From Halieaceae bacterium (lineage in GTDB: Bacteria; Pseudomonadota; Gammaproteobacteria; Pseudomonadales; Halieaceae): a stretch of 45,134 bases of DNA. A program made the translations under genes and the position numbers. Positions 25,222 to 33,503 of the stretch are shown one piece after another. Each line of letters starts with the position of its first letter. Position 1 is the stretch's first letter. The stretch lies in assembly GCA_028282105.1 (NCBI GenBank), contig JANQIO010000143.1, positions 1-45,134 on the forward strand. Reading direction: 5' to 3'. The notes beneath the pieces were generated by a model. That model did not search any database. It was not told the origin of the DNA and saw only the letters and a list, made by a program, of their open reading frames with translations.

Positions 25222-25890
25222 ATGACAGCGCAGGCCAAAAAGAGCCGCCAGCGGCGCAGCAAGGGCGAGCAGACCCGGGAAGTGATTCTCGACGGCGCCC
25301 TGCGCGTGCTCGCCCGCGATGGACTGCGCGGTGTCACCCACCGCGCCGTGGCCGCCGAGGCCGGCGTGCAGCTATCGCTGACCACCTACTACTTCAAGGA
25401 CATCAACGCGCTTATCGAGCAGGCCTTCGAGTTGTTCTGCACCCGCAGCAAGCCCAACAATGAAAAAATCTGGGTGGACCTGTTTGACTACATGGACCGC
25501 TACTCCCCCGCCGAGCTGCGCAAGTCCGCGGTGCGTGAGGCCATCTGCGTTGACCTCGCCGAGATGGCCACCGACATCCTGCTGCAAGGCGTAAAGGAAA
25601 CCCCGGAAGGGCTGGCGGTGGAGCAGGTATTCCTGTCCAGCGTGCAACAGGCCCCCAACCTGCGCGAAATGGCCGCGGAGCACCGCCAGAGCCTGCTCAA
25701 CCCCCTGATCAGGCTCTGCGGCCTGGTCAACCGCAAGGACCCGGAGATCGATGCCGCCCTGCTGCTGGACACCATGACCCGGCTGGAATACGAGGCGATC
25801 CTGATGGACCCGAGGGATATCGACCGGGAGCACATCGTGCGCCTGCTACGGCGCCAGATCGGTTGGGCCCTGGGCCTGAAGCGCGCCTGA
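25222..25890 (+). CDS. TetR-family transcriptional regulator
   Basis: A 222-residue regulator. A basic N-terminus is followed by a TetR helix-turn-helix domain at about 15-62 (ILDGALRVLARDGLRGVTHR, AVAAEAGVQLSLTTYYFKD), and the C-terminal ligand domain is family-variable. It probably represses the divergent lyase/MFS operon, its own operon (TetR, aldolase-like, acylase) and, by the shared palindrome, the aconitase X operon. The inducer is likely a pathway substrate. The ATG at 25222 follows GGGAAAC, a modest ribosome-binding site. The frame is open much further upstream, but that part is antisense to the lyase gene and lacks protein-like content. Confidence 0.85.
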   Translation: MTAQAKKSRQRRSKGEQTREVILDGALRVLARDGLRGVTHRAVAAEAGVQLSLTTYYFKDINALIEQAFELFCTRSKPNNEKIWVDLFDYMDRYSPAELRKSAVREAICVDLAEMATDILLQGVKETPEGLAVEQVFLSSVQQAPNLREMAAEHRQSLLNPLIRLCGLVNRKDPEIDAALLLDTMTRLEYEAILMDPRDIDREHIVRLLRRQIGWALGLKRA

Positions 25891-25891
25891 G

Positions 25892-27037
25892 GTGGAGCCC
25901 TACGCATCCCTGTCCCGGGCCCTGGATGCGGCGGATTTGGCGCAGCCCTGCCTGGTGATTGACGGTGACCGCCTGCAGGCCAACCTCGACAGGCTCAAGT
26001 CGCGACAGCTGCCCCAAACCCTGCGCCTGGTAGTGAAATCTCTCCCCAGCCTGCCGCTGCTGGATGCCTGTATGGCGGCCTTGGATACCCGGCGCCTGAT
26101 GAGTTTCCACGCGCCCTTTCTTGCGCAGCTCCTGGAGCGCTACAGCGATGTGGACATACTGCTGGGCAAGCCCCTGCCCGCGGCCGCCGTGCGCAGCGTG
26201 TTGAGCCGGTTTCGCGACCGGCCCGCGCGTATCGACCAGGTCCAGTGGCTGGTGGACAGCGAGCAGCGCCTGGCCCAGTACCTGGAAATAGCGGCAGCGC
26301 TGGATATCTCACTGCGCATCGCCATCGAGATCAACGTCGGGCTGCGGCGCGGCGGCCTGGACCAGCCAGCGCAGCTCGACACGCTACTGGGCCAGATCGA
26401 CCGGGCCTCGCACTTGCGCTTCAGCGGCTTGATGGGTTACGACGCCCACGCCGCCAAGGCACCCGGTGGGCCGGCCCGGGCACTGACTGCCGCCAACCAG
26501 CGCTACCGGGCATTTGTCGAGCGCTGCGCCGGCCGCGCAGACGGCCTGACCCTGAATGGCGCCGGCAGTCCCACCCACGTGCTCCACCAGCAGGACAGCC
26601 CGCTGAACGATGTCAGCCTGGGCTCGGTACTCCTGAAACCCACAGATTTCGATCTACCGCAGCTGGCGGACTACCAGCCCGCCTGCTGGATCGCCACGCC
26701 GGTGCTCAAGCGCCAGCAGGGCGTATCAGTGCCGTTCCTGTCCACCTGGACCCGGCTGGCATCGCGCCTGCCGGGGCGCTCGCGTGACAGTGTGTTTCTC
26801 TACGGCGGCCGCTGGATGGCCACTCCCGACTGGCCCCGGGGCATGCAGACCCACCGGTTGTATGGTCTCAGCTCCAATCAGCAGCTGATGACGATTCCCG
26901 CCGCCAGCGATATCGCTGTGGATGACTGGGCATTCTTCCGCCCCAGCCAGTCCGAGGCGGTACTGCTGCAATTCGGTGATCTGTGCGTGGCCCACAACGG
27001 CGTCCTCGGCGAGCGCTGGCCGGTGTTGCAGAACTGA
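25892..27037 (+). CDS. D-threonine aldolase / DSD1-like PLP enzyme
   Basis: A 381-residue fold type III (alanine-racemase barrel) PLP enzyme. The Schiff-base lysine is K49 in LRLVVKSLPS. EINVGLRRGG, LMGYDAHAAK and LNGAGSPTH follow in the order of D-threonine aldolase and D-serine/3-hydroxy-D-aspartate dehydratase-like proteins, with a C-terminal DSD1-type domain (QSEAVLLQFGDL). The last part lacks the usual His/Cys metal pair (HxCxT...), a departure from metal-dependent D-threonine aldolase, so activity may differ. GTG follows the TetR stop after one base, and the end overlaps the acylase start (TGATG): one operon. Confidence 0.78.
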   Translation: MEPYASLSRALDAADLAQPCLVIDGDRLQANLDRLKSRQLPQTLRLVVKSLPSLPLLDACMAALDTRRLMSFHAPFLAQLLERYSDVDILLGKPLPAAAVRSVLSRFRDRPARIDQVQWLVDSEQRLAQYLEIAAALDISLRIAIEINVGLRRGGLDQPAQLDTLLGQIDRASHLRFSGLMGYDAHAAKAPGGPARALTAANQRYRAFVERCAGRADGLTLNGAGSPTHVLHQQDSPLNDVSLGSVLLKPTDFDLPQLADYQPACWIATPVLKRQQGVSVPFLSTWTRLASRLPGRSRDSVFLYGGRWMATPDWPRGMQTHRLYGLSSNQQLMTIPAASDIAVDDWAFFRPSQSEAVLLQFGDLCVAHNGVLGERWPVLQN

Positions 27038-29424
27038 TGCTGCGCCTGCTCCGAAACGGCCTGCTGACCCTGCTGCTTGTGGCCCTCGGCGGCGCGGGAG
27101 TGGGTTGGTGGGCCCTCAAGGCATCCCTGCCCAGACCGACCGGACACGCATTACTGCCCGGGCTCAGCGCGCCGGTCAATATCGCCTACGACGCCTGGCA
27201 GCGACCCTACGTCACCACAGACACGCTGGCGGACGCCATCGCGGCCGAGGGCTGGTTGCACGCCAGTCACAGGCTGTGGCAAATGGAGCTGTATCGCCGG
27301 GCCGGCAAGGGGCGCATGGCAGAACTGTTGGGCAGCGAGCTGATCGCTACCGATGAGCAGCTCTGGCGTTTTGGTGTGCCGCAGCTCGCCCGGCGGCTGC
27401 AGGACAATGCCAGCCCGACACTGGTGACTCTGGTGGACGCGTACCTCAAGGGCGTCAATGCCGCCATCGCCGACCTCGCGGCGCCGCCGCCGGAATTCCT
27501 GCTGCTGCGGCACAGCCCCGGTGCCTGGACACGCGACGACGTGTTTGCGGTGGGCGCCCTGATGGCCTTCCAATCCTCCAACAATGCCGGCAAGGAACTG
27601 CTGCGGCTGGCGCTGCACGCCGCGGCCGGCCCAGAGCGGGCGGCCCTGTTCCAGGAGGATCTCAGTGAACTGCCGGGCTACCCCCTGGTGCTGCCCGGGG
27701 AGCCGGGTATCGAGGCGCAGCAGGCCGCGTCCGTCGCGCCAGGAGACTGGCGGGCTGCGCTGGCCGCCATGGATGCGATCGATCCGCTGCGGCAGCCGCT
27801 GATGCCGCGGCTGGCATTTGGCAGCAACGGCTGGGTGGTGGCGCCGGAGAAAAGCGCCAGCGGCCACGCCCTGTTCGCCTTCGACTCCCACGACAGCCTC
27901 GGCCTGCCCACCCTGTTCTACGAGGTGCACCTGTTCTATGCCGGCAGCCGCCGCCTCAGCGGCTGGTCCGCCCCGGGGCTGCCCGGGGTCATCAACGGTT
28001 TCAACGAGTCCATCGCCTGGGGCTTCACCAACATCGGTGACAGCCAGGATCTCTACCTGGAAACCGCGGTCGCCGGCCGCCCCGGCGTTTTCATGGACGG
28101 TGACACCGCCTACGCCGCGAGAATAAGCAGCATCACGCTGCCAGTACAGGGCGCCCCGGAACACAGCTTCGAAATCACCCACACGCGCAACGGCCCGCTG
28201 ATCCACCAGGACCCACCGCTGGCGCTGCGCTGGACAGTGCAGGACATCGGTGAACTGGGCCTGGACGGTTTGCTGGCATTCAATCTGGCAACGGACTGGG
28301 ACAGCTTCAACGCCGCCCTGGATCTGCACGCCGGCCCGGTGCTGAACGCCACCTACGCCGACCGCGACGGCAACATCGGCTTTCGCACCGCCGGCCTGCT
28401 GCCGCAACGGGCGCGAGGTGAAGGCCTGCTGCCCCTGGCCGGCCTGCCGGAGCATCGCTGGCCTGGCCTGGTGCCCGCCGAGGCGATGCCCCGCAGCCTC
28501 AATCCGGCTGAGGGCTATATCGCTGCAGCCAATGCCCGGGTCAGTGCGCCGGGCAGCTTCCCGCTGGTCTCAGCGGACAATGCCGCGCCCTACCGCATTG
28601 CCCGGCTGCAGTCGATACTGGGGGCCGAGCGCCTGTTTTCAGTCGCCGATATGCAGGCCCTGCAGATGGACTGGTATGACGGGCAAGCCGCCCGGGTGCT
28701 GCCGACGATGCTGGCGGCGCTGGAAGACCGGGAAGACCTGGCTGATGCTCGCAGGCTGCTCTCAGACTGGCTGCAGAGCCCGATCGCCAGCGCCGATAGC
28801 GGCGCGGCCCTGCTGTTCCAGGCCTGGTACCTGGAGCTTGCCGAGGCCCTGTTTCACCCGGTGCTGGGCGATGAGCTCTACCGCCGCCTGCTGGCTGAAA
28901 ACTACCTGGTCAACTTCGCCCTGGACACCCTGTTGCTCACGGACCGGCACGCCACCTGGTGGCCGGCGCCCCGGGCCACCGTGCTGGCTACCAGTCTCGC
29001 CATCACCGTTCAGCGCCTGCAAACCTCACTGGGGCCGATGCCGGCCTGGCGACTGGACGCCCGCCAACAAGTGGGGTTGGAGCACGAACTCAGCAAGGCG
29101 GTAAAGGAACTGGCGCCGCTGCTGGCCGTGGCACCGCGGCCCTGGGGCGGCAGTCCCGCCGCGGTGGGACGCGCCAACTACAGCTATCGCAAGCCCTTCA
29201 AGGTGGTACATGGGGCTACCGTGCGCACGGTGGGCGAGATGGCGGCGACGCCGGCGTTCAGGGCGGTGATCCCCGGCGGCCAGTCCGGGCATTTCCTCAG
29301 CCCGCACTACAGCGACCAATTCGAGGCCTGGCTGGCGGGCGAACTGCTGCCCATAGCTGCTCCCGGCAACGGGGCACGCATGACGCTGCTCGCCCCGCAG
29401 GAGGACCAGGACGCCCTGGACTAA
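27037..29424 (+). CDS. Penicillin-acylase-family hydrolase, membrane-anchored
   Basis: A 795-residue Ntn hydrolase precursor. Residues 7-27 form a signal anchor. The alpha segment runs to about 262, then the self-cleavage and nucleophile Ser263 is in LAFGSNGWVV, and WVVAPEKSASGHALFAFDSH and NGPLIHQDPP follow. Family members, matured by autocleavage in the periplasm, hydrolyse amide bonds of penicillins, acyl-homoserine lactones or N-acyl amino acids. Here it would free an acylated amine or amino acid for the PLP enzymes. It is coupled to the aldolase-like gene by TGATG and ends in CTAA, overlapping the aconitase X small-subunit stop by 4 bases. Confidence 0.85.
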   Translation: MLRLLRNGLLTLLLVALGGAGVGWWALKASLPRPTGHALLPGLSAPVNIAYDAWQRPYVTTDTLADAIAAEGWLHASHRLWQMELYRRAGKGRMAELLGSELIATDEQLWRFGVPQLARRLQDNASPTLVTLVDAYLKGVNAAIADLAAPPPEFLLLRHSPGAWTRDDVFAVGALMAFQSSNNAGKELLRLALHAAAGPERAALFQEDLSELPGYPLVLPGEPGIEAQQAASVAPGDWRAALAAMDAIDPLRQPLMPRLAFGSNGWVVAPEKSASGHALFAFDSHDSLGLPTLFYEVHLFYAGSRRLSGWSAPGLPGVINGFNESIAWGFTNIGDSQDLYLETAVAGRPGVFMDGDTAYAARISSITLPVQGAPEHSFEITHTRNGPLIHQDPPLALRWTVQDIGELGLDGLLAFNLATDWDSFNAALDLHAGPVLNATYADRDGNIGFRTAGLLPQRARGEGLLPLAGLPEHRWPGLVPAEAMPRSLNPAEGYIAAANARVSAPGSFPLVSADNAAPYRIARLQSILGAERLFSVADMQALQMDWYDGQAARVLPTMLAALEDREDLADARRLLSDWLQSPIASADSGAALLFQAWYLELAEALFHPVLGDELYRRLLAENYLVNFALDTLLLTDRHATWWPAPRATVLATSLAITVQRLQTSLGPMPAWRLDARQQVGLEHELSKAVKELAPLLAVAPRPWGGSPAAVGRANYSYRKPFKVVHGATVRTVGEMAATPAFRAVIPGGQSGHFLSPHYSDQFEAWLAGELLPIAAPGNGARMTLLAPQEDQDALD

Positions 29425-29879
29425 CGCAGCAGGATCGTACCGTCGCGCTGCACCTGCAGCGGCTGGCCGGTCTCTATGTGCTCAAAGAGATCGTCACCGG
29501 GCACTTCGACGATGGGTATGGAGCGCTCGTACCAGGTTTCCGCCAGTGCCACGCCGGACACCAGCAGGGAGTCCGCATCCTGCACCAGCAGCGCCGCCGG
29601 CCCCTTGCCCTCTGCGACCAGGTCCAGTAGCACCAGGCCGGTGTGCGTGGAGCCGATACAGGCCGGGAACACCAGCACCACACCATCCAGGTAAACCTTG
29701 TACAGTTCGTGGTGCACGTCCCACATTTGCGCCTTGCGACCCGGCAGCAGGTTGGCCGGCTTGCACATGGCGGCAGTGAAGTTGACCGCCTGACGCGTGA
29801 CCAGGGCCGGCCCGCTGGCTTCACCGGCGATGATGGGGCGCCCCTTGAGGCTGGTGATTTCGCTATTGGCAACACTCAT
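29421..29879 (-). CDS. Aconitase X swivel domain subunit (DUF126)
   Basis: A 152-residue soluble protein, the small subunit of a split aconitase X. Seen: IIAGEASGPALVTRQAVNF (16-34) and FPACIGSTHTGLVLLDLVAEG, the GST(x)xG active-site loop of this swivel domain. It pairs with the catalytic subunit encoded immediately upstream: its ribosome-binding site AGGAGA overlaps the upstream stop codon (TAGGAGA), and the ATG is nine bases after it. Aconitase X enzymes dehydrate hydroxy acids such as cis-3-hydroxy-L-proline (bacteria) or mevalonate 5-phosphate (archaea). Confidence 0.88.
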   Translation of the reverse strand: MSVANSEITSLKGRPIIAGEASGPALVTRQAVNFTAAMCKPANLLPGRKAQMWDVHHELYKVYLDGVVLVFPACIGSTHTGLVLLDLVAEGKGPAALLVQDADSLLVSGVALAETWYERSIPIVEVPGDDLFEHIETGQPLQVQRDGTILLR

Positions 29880-29888
29880 CGCAGTCTC

Positions 29889-31058
29889 CTAAAGAACGCC
29901 GCAGACCTTGAGCACGTCGTCGAGGTCGCCGTACTCAGTGCCTTCCAGGTAGTAGTAAAGCTTGCCGGAATTGGTCAGCACCTGCTGTTTGCCTAGACCG
30001 ATGCGCACGGACATCGCCGCCAGCGGGCAGTGCTCATGCACTTCGACCCCGGCCTTGAGGACCTCTGCAAACAGCGGTGTCTGCTCAAACTCGCGCAGGG
30101 CGCTGGGCATCAGGTGGAAGAGCACCCGCCGTTTGACCCGCTTGCCCACGAAATGCCGGCCGATTTGCTCGGCTTCCTCGAGGGTCATCTGCGGGCAGCC
30201 AAAGGCGACAATCTTCGAGTCCGACTGCACCTGACCACTGGCGCGCACCCCGGTCAGGTCATCCTGGGTCAGGGTGATGGTTTTCTCGGGTTCACGGCCC
30301 AGGAACGCCGCCTCCTCGGTGGGTGCCTCGGGCGTCAGCCCGATGACATGGAACAGGCTGACACCGCCGCTGGCGGCCATGGCTGCGCCCATGTTCTTGA
30401 GCTCTGCAACGCTGAACGGGTAGTGATCCAGCACCGGCGAACGGTCCACACAGTGCCGGCCCAGCAGGAACCCCAGGGCCTGGGCGTCCATGACGTCTGC
30501 GTCGAGCTTAACCCGTATCTGGCCGGCACGGTTTTCATCCAGCAACAGGCCAAATTCCGGGGTCAGGCCGGTCACTGCCTGGCAGATATCCACCATGATG
30601 GAGTTGCGATTGCTGCGGGCGCCGATCACCGAGTTGGCGTAGATCACCGCCGAGGATTCCGCCCAGCCGAGAATATCGCCAAACTCCGGCCGATTGACGT
30701 CCAGGTAACTGACACAGGAGTAGTTGGGCGTGACACCCAGCGCTTCGAGGTTGTCCTCGTGGCGGCGCTGACCCTTCAGCACCAGCCGATTCTGCAGACT
30801 GAAATCGTAGCCGGGCCGGGGGTTGAGGGTGGTCTTGACCTTGACCCGTATGCCCGCCGCCACCAGGCGTTCGACAATTTCGTAATAGGCCTTGAAGGAG
30901 GAAATCCGGAAACTCCCCGTCAGGTGCGCACTCTTGATCGGCACCAGGCGCGGCGCCTTGAAGGCGCTGCCGTAGCGCACCAGCGTATCCATGCACTGGG
31001 CCATTTCCGGCCCTTCGGCCCCGTCCAGCAGCGCCTGCTGTTCTTCGGTGAGCTGCAT
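29889..31058 (-). CDS. Aconitase X catalytic subunit (DUF521)
   Basis: A 389-residue protein of the AcnX large-subunit family: YSCVSYLDVNRPEFGDILGW (113-132), ESSAVIYANSVIGARSNRN (134-152), a central VxxFGCPQMTLEE and a C-terminal EHCPLAAM...QQVLTNSGKLYYYLEG. The three Cys in SCVSY, FGCPQM and HCPLA sit where the family places iron-sulfur ligands. It is probably a dehydratase acting with the small subunit. Bacterial AcnX usually converts cis-3-hydroxy-L-proline, but the usual partner reductase gene is not adjacent, so the substrate is open. ATG at 31058 has GAGGAGGG six bases ahead; a longer frame upstream runs through the operator and is rejected. Confidence 0.88.
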   Translation of the reverse strand: MQLTEEQQALLDGAEGPEMAQCMDTLVRYGSAFKAPRLVPIKSAHLTGSFRISSFKAYYEIVERLVAAGIRVKVKTTLNPRPGYDFSLQNRLVLKGQRRHEDNLEALGVTPNYSCVSYLDVNRPEFGDILGWAESSAVIYANSVIGARSNRNSIMVDICQAVTGLTPEFGLLLDENRAGQIRVKLDADVMDAQALGFLLGRHCVDRSPVLDHYPFSVAELKNMGAAMAASGGVSLFHVIGLTPEAPTEEAAFLGREPEKTITLTQDDLTGVRASGQVQSDSKIVAFGCPQMTLEEAEQIGRHFVGKRVKRRVLFHLMPSALREFEQTPLFAEVLKAGVEVHEHCPLAAMSVRIGLGKQQVLTNSGKLYYYLEGTEYGDLDDVLKVCGVL

Positions 31059-31083
31059 GCCACCCTCCTCGGCAAAGCTGTAA

Positions 31084-31099
31084 TTGTACATATGTACAA
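31084..31099. promoter_or_regulatory. TetR operator, copy 2
   Basis: TTGTACAT-ATGTACAA, a perfect 16-bp palindrome located 26 bases upstream of the aconitase X start. It shares the core TTGTACA-N2-TGTACAA exactly with the dyad at 25151-25168. Same operator at two promoters implies a common regulator. Confidence 0.8.
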
Positions 31100-31121
31100 A
31101 TAACCGGCAAGATTTGCTCAA

Positions 31122-31576
31122 ATTTACTTAAAATCGAGCGCCAATGTGACACATTTTGCCAATTGACTGGCCCCGCTGAGCTACAAGCTAAGACCTTGAA
31201 AATAGTCGCTTTTTAGCATCGCGGCCGCTCGTTTTGAGACAAAAATCACGCGTTTGTGAAATTATTATTACAAAAACATGAAAAAACTTGCGACCCGAGA
31301 GTTTGTGGGGTTATATTCCGCCTCAAGTCCTGCACGGCGGCAGTCTGCAATAATATAGTCATCTGCCTGTCATGTTATATGACAGCGTCTGATGGCCTGC
31401 TTGCAGTCACCTGAAGCAGCATCAAAGCAGCAACAAGAAATGATGCGCGATGCATCCAATAAATAGCTGTTGGACCTGGAGCACGCCGCCACCTAGACCA
31501 TAATTCGCAGGCGACGGGACCGCGCCGAACAGCGGTAACCCCTGTACTCGTTGTGATAACGAATTGGGAGATCATC
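31122..31576. other. 455-bp spacer between AcnX and the small secreted protein gene
   Basis: No gene was found. It is AT-rich in part (31250-31320), and holds a candidate promoter at 31288-31317 and a perfect 7-bp dyad CTGTCAT-GTTAT-ATGACAG at 31367-31385. A long leader or a small RNA reading toward 31577 is possible. Confidence 0.5.
31288..31317 (+). promoter_or_regulatory. Candidate sigma-70 promoter
   Basis: TTGCGA (31288-31293, four of six), 18-bp spacer, TATATT (31312-31317, five of six). It would start a transcript about 250 bases ahead of the small secreted protein. Confidence 0.4.
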
Positions 31577-31912
31577 ATGAAAAAGACCAGCCTGGTCCTT
31601 GCGGCCATTCTTAGCACACCTTTGCTCGCCCTGCCCCTGGCCAGCTCTGCAGAAACCGTCCGCGACTGCGTTGTGGAAGGGACTGTAAAGCGTCAGAAAG
31701 GCAGCAGTGACAAGGTCTATGTGGCGTTCCACTCGGCCAAGCCTGCCGAGAAAGGCGCCTCCTGCCGCATGAACCGTCGGGAAAAGTTCCAGTTCAAGGC
31801 CCCTAACGCCGCCGAACTGCAGGATGCCGAGCCCGGCACCAAAGTGCGCTACCGCTACACGGAAGACTCGGAAAAAGGCGCCACCTGGAAGCGGGAGAAC
31901 CACTCCAGCTAA
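31577..31912 (+). CDS. Small secreted basic protein of unknown function
   Basis: A 111-residue exported protein. Residues 1-24 are a typical signal peptide (KK, then a Leu/Ala core, ending LASSAE). The mature 87 residues are charged, have two Cys (RDCVVEG and ASCRMN) that may form a disulfide, and end in RYTEDSEKGATWKRENHSS. I do not recognise the family. The start ATG at 31577 has GGGAG six bases ahead. It stands alone between two intergenic regions; a hairpin GGAGGGC/GCCCTCC (31929-31954) lies after it and before the convergent peptidase gene. Confidence 0.7.
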   Translation: MKKTSLVLAAILSTPLLALPLASSAETVRDCVVEGTVKRQKGSSDKVYVAFHSAKPAEKGASCRMNRREKFQFKAPNAAELQDAEPGTKVRYRYTEDSEKGATWKRENHSS

Positions 31913-31928
31913 CACGGTGTAGCGCGGT

Positions 31929-31954
31929 GGAGGGCTCTCCGCAGGGCGCCCTCC
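31929..31954. terminator. Hairpin between convergent genes
   Basis: GGAGGGC / GCCCTCC, 7-bp stem, 12-base loop, in the 45-bp gap between two convergent stops. No T-run; could slow transcription from both sides. Confidence 0.35.
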
Positions 31955-31957
31955 CGG

Positions 31958-32902
31958 TTATCGCCCGCCCAGGTCAGCCTGGCGGGCGATCGCTCCTCGC
32001 ATACCCGCCAGCGGGTGGGTGTTGCGCAGCTTGACTGTGCCGTCGCTCAGCTCGATCCCCAACTCGGCAAACTGCTCCTCGAAAGGCGGTAAGGCCCGAC
32101 TCGCTGCCACCTGGTCGAACAGGGGCACAAACAGCAGTTCACCGGTGACACGATCCAATTCCACGGCAATTTCCCGCGCCGACATGGCACTGTCAGCACA
32201 ACAGGCGTTGAGGCCCGCCAACGCGGTGTCCAGACTCTGGCGGCCGTTGCTGCGGCGCCGCAGTTCGGTGTCCGCGCGAAAGAAATACCAGGCGCCGCTC
32301 CAGTACACACGCATATAGCTGCGGTTTTCACGCATGGCGGGACTCAGTTCGGCCAGGCTCAGGTCCGGACGCCGATTGGTGCGGCCGCGAATGAACCCGT
32401 CGTGCAACCGCTGCCACATCTCGCGTTCGTCGAACACACCGTGACGGGCCTGCAACAGGTTCTGGTAATAACTGGCCAGGCCCTCACTGAACCACATGTC
32501 GCCCCAGCCCCGGTAGGGAATCAGCAGGTGGGCAAACTCGTGATAGGCGGTCCAGTTGCCCCTGAGTTGCTCGCGGCTGGCGCGCGGGTCGATGTAGAAG
32601 CTAACGGTATCCGGCTCACCCCGATTCACCTGCGCCCAGGGCACCGGGTCGCTGCCGCGGGTATTGTAGGGAATCACCCGAACCCGCCAGTGATCGCGGG
32701 GCCAGCGCCCATGCACCGTAGCCAGGGTGTCGGCGGTCTCGTGAATCCAGCCCAATACATCGTCGCGCCGCGACGCGGGCAGCTGCGCACTGAGATCGAT
32801 CTCAAGGCGCTGCTCGCCGCGCTCGTAGTAGCTGCGCTCCGCCATCAGAGGCGACGCAAAACCCAGCAACAGCAACCACAACAACAGATGACGACACGGC
32901 AT
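31958..32902 (-). CDS. Exported gluzincin-type metallopeptidase
   Basis: A 314-residue protein with signal peptide (about 1-21, LLLWLLLLGFASPLMA). The zinc motif is HEFAH at 121-125, followed by WFSEGLASYY with E140 as probable third ligand, a spacing of 14 rather than the 18 of aminopeptidase N, so it belongs to a smaller relative of the M1/M61 group. It is likely periplasmic, substrate unknown. The ATG at 32902 is chosen because it places the signal peptide at the N-terminus; the Shine-Dalgarno is weak. The gene follows DUF3429 on the same strand after 62 bases. Confidence 0.78.
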   Translation of the reverse strand: MPCRHLLLWLLLLGFASPLMAERSYYERGEQRLEIDLSAQLPASRRDDVLGWIHETADTLATVHGRWPRDHWRVRVIPYNTRGSDPVPWAQVNRGEPDTVSFYIDPRASREQLRGNWTAYHEFAHLLIPYRGWGDMWFSEGLASYYQNLLQARHGVFDEREMWQRLHDGFIRGRTNRRPDLSLAELSPAMRENRSYMRVYWSGAWYFFRADTELRRRSNGRQSLDTALAGLNACCADSAMSAREIAVELDRVTGELLFVPLFDQVAASRALPPFEEQFAELGIELSDGTVKLRNTHPLAGMRGAIARQADLGGR

Positions 32903-32964
32903 GAGAGTTCGACCGGCGGGCCCAATGCAAGTTCGCCGCGGGTAAGGGAATACTTTACGCCGGC

Positions 32965-33393
32965 TCATCGACTCAAACCCAGTGCCAGCAGACCGTGGGC
33001 AGGCAGCACACCAAGCACCAGCCGCGTGCGGAACCGCAGGTACCAGCCCCGCGGGTCACCCTGGCCACGTTCGTAGAGCAGCAACAGTAGCTGGCCAAAG
33101 GCCAGCAGCAGGCCGGCCGCCAGTGCCGAGCCCAACAGCCCCGCCGCCGCGGCAAACAGCGCCACCAGATTGCTGATCACCAGGCGCTGGTACTTCCGCG
33201 GCGGGCGCACAGTGACCGCATAGCCCCACAGGGTGCCGCCCAGGAAAGCGAGTATGACCGTGCCATACACCACAAACACCGCAGCCGCCGTGGCCTGGCC
33301 GGGGCTGCCTGGCCAGCACACCCACAGCGCTGCCGCATAAAATGGCAGCAGGCCGCTGTAGCCGAGCGCGTACATGACTGTCCTGGTATGCAT
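32965..33393 (-). CDS. DUF3429 integral membrane protein
   Basis: A 142-residue protein with four to five membrane segments (about 8-27, 35-57, 72-88, 90-106, 125-140). GLLPFYAAAL, FLGGTLWGY and the C-terminal LVLGVLPAHGLLALG match the DUF3429 family, which has no known function. ATG at 33393. The gene is divergent from the DUF3080 lipoprotein gene; a dyad CTCCGTAAC / GTTACGGAG brackets the spacer. Confidence 0.78.
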   Translation of the reverse strand: MHTRTVMYALGYSGLLPFYAAALWVCWPGSPGQATAAAVFVVYGTVILAFLGGTLWGYAVTVRPPRKYQRLVISNLVALFAAAAGLLGSALAAGLLLAFGQLLLLLYERGQGDPRGWYLRFRTRLVLGVLPAHGLLALGLSR

Positions 33394-33399
33394 GGCAAG

Positions 33400-33471
33400 C
33401 TCCGTAACGCCAGGGGCCGCCCCCCTGCCTGAACTGCGAGGGAGAATAGCCCGTATGCGCTAGTTACGGAG
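33400..33471. promoter_or_regulatory. Widely spaced dyad in a divergent spacer
   Basis: CTCCGTAAC (33400-33408) and GTTACGGAG (33463-33471) are perfect 9-bp inverted copies, 54 bases apart, placed just inside each of the two divergent starts (DUF3429 and DUF3080). They could be paired operator half-sites; no regulator is known. Confidence 0.35.
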
Positions 33472-33503
33472 ACGCTGAAACCACGGATTGCGACGGGAGA
33501 CTG

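Noticed and set aside
27151-28455. A 434-codon minus-strand open frame opposite the acylase
   Set aside because: Same reason: the plus strand has the Ntn-hydrolase motifs including the nucleophile Ser; the antisense product resembles no protein.
29698-29704. TTGTACA half-site within the aconitase X small-subunit gene
   Set aside because: Single half-site in coding sequence, no palindrome.
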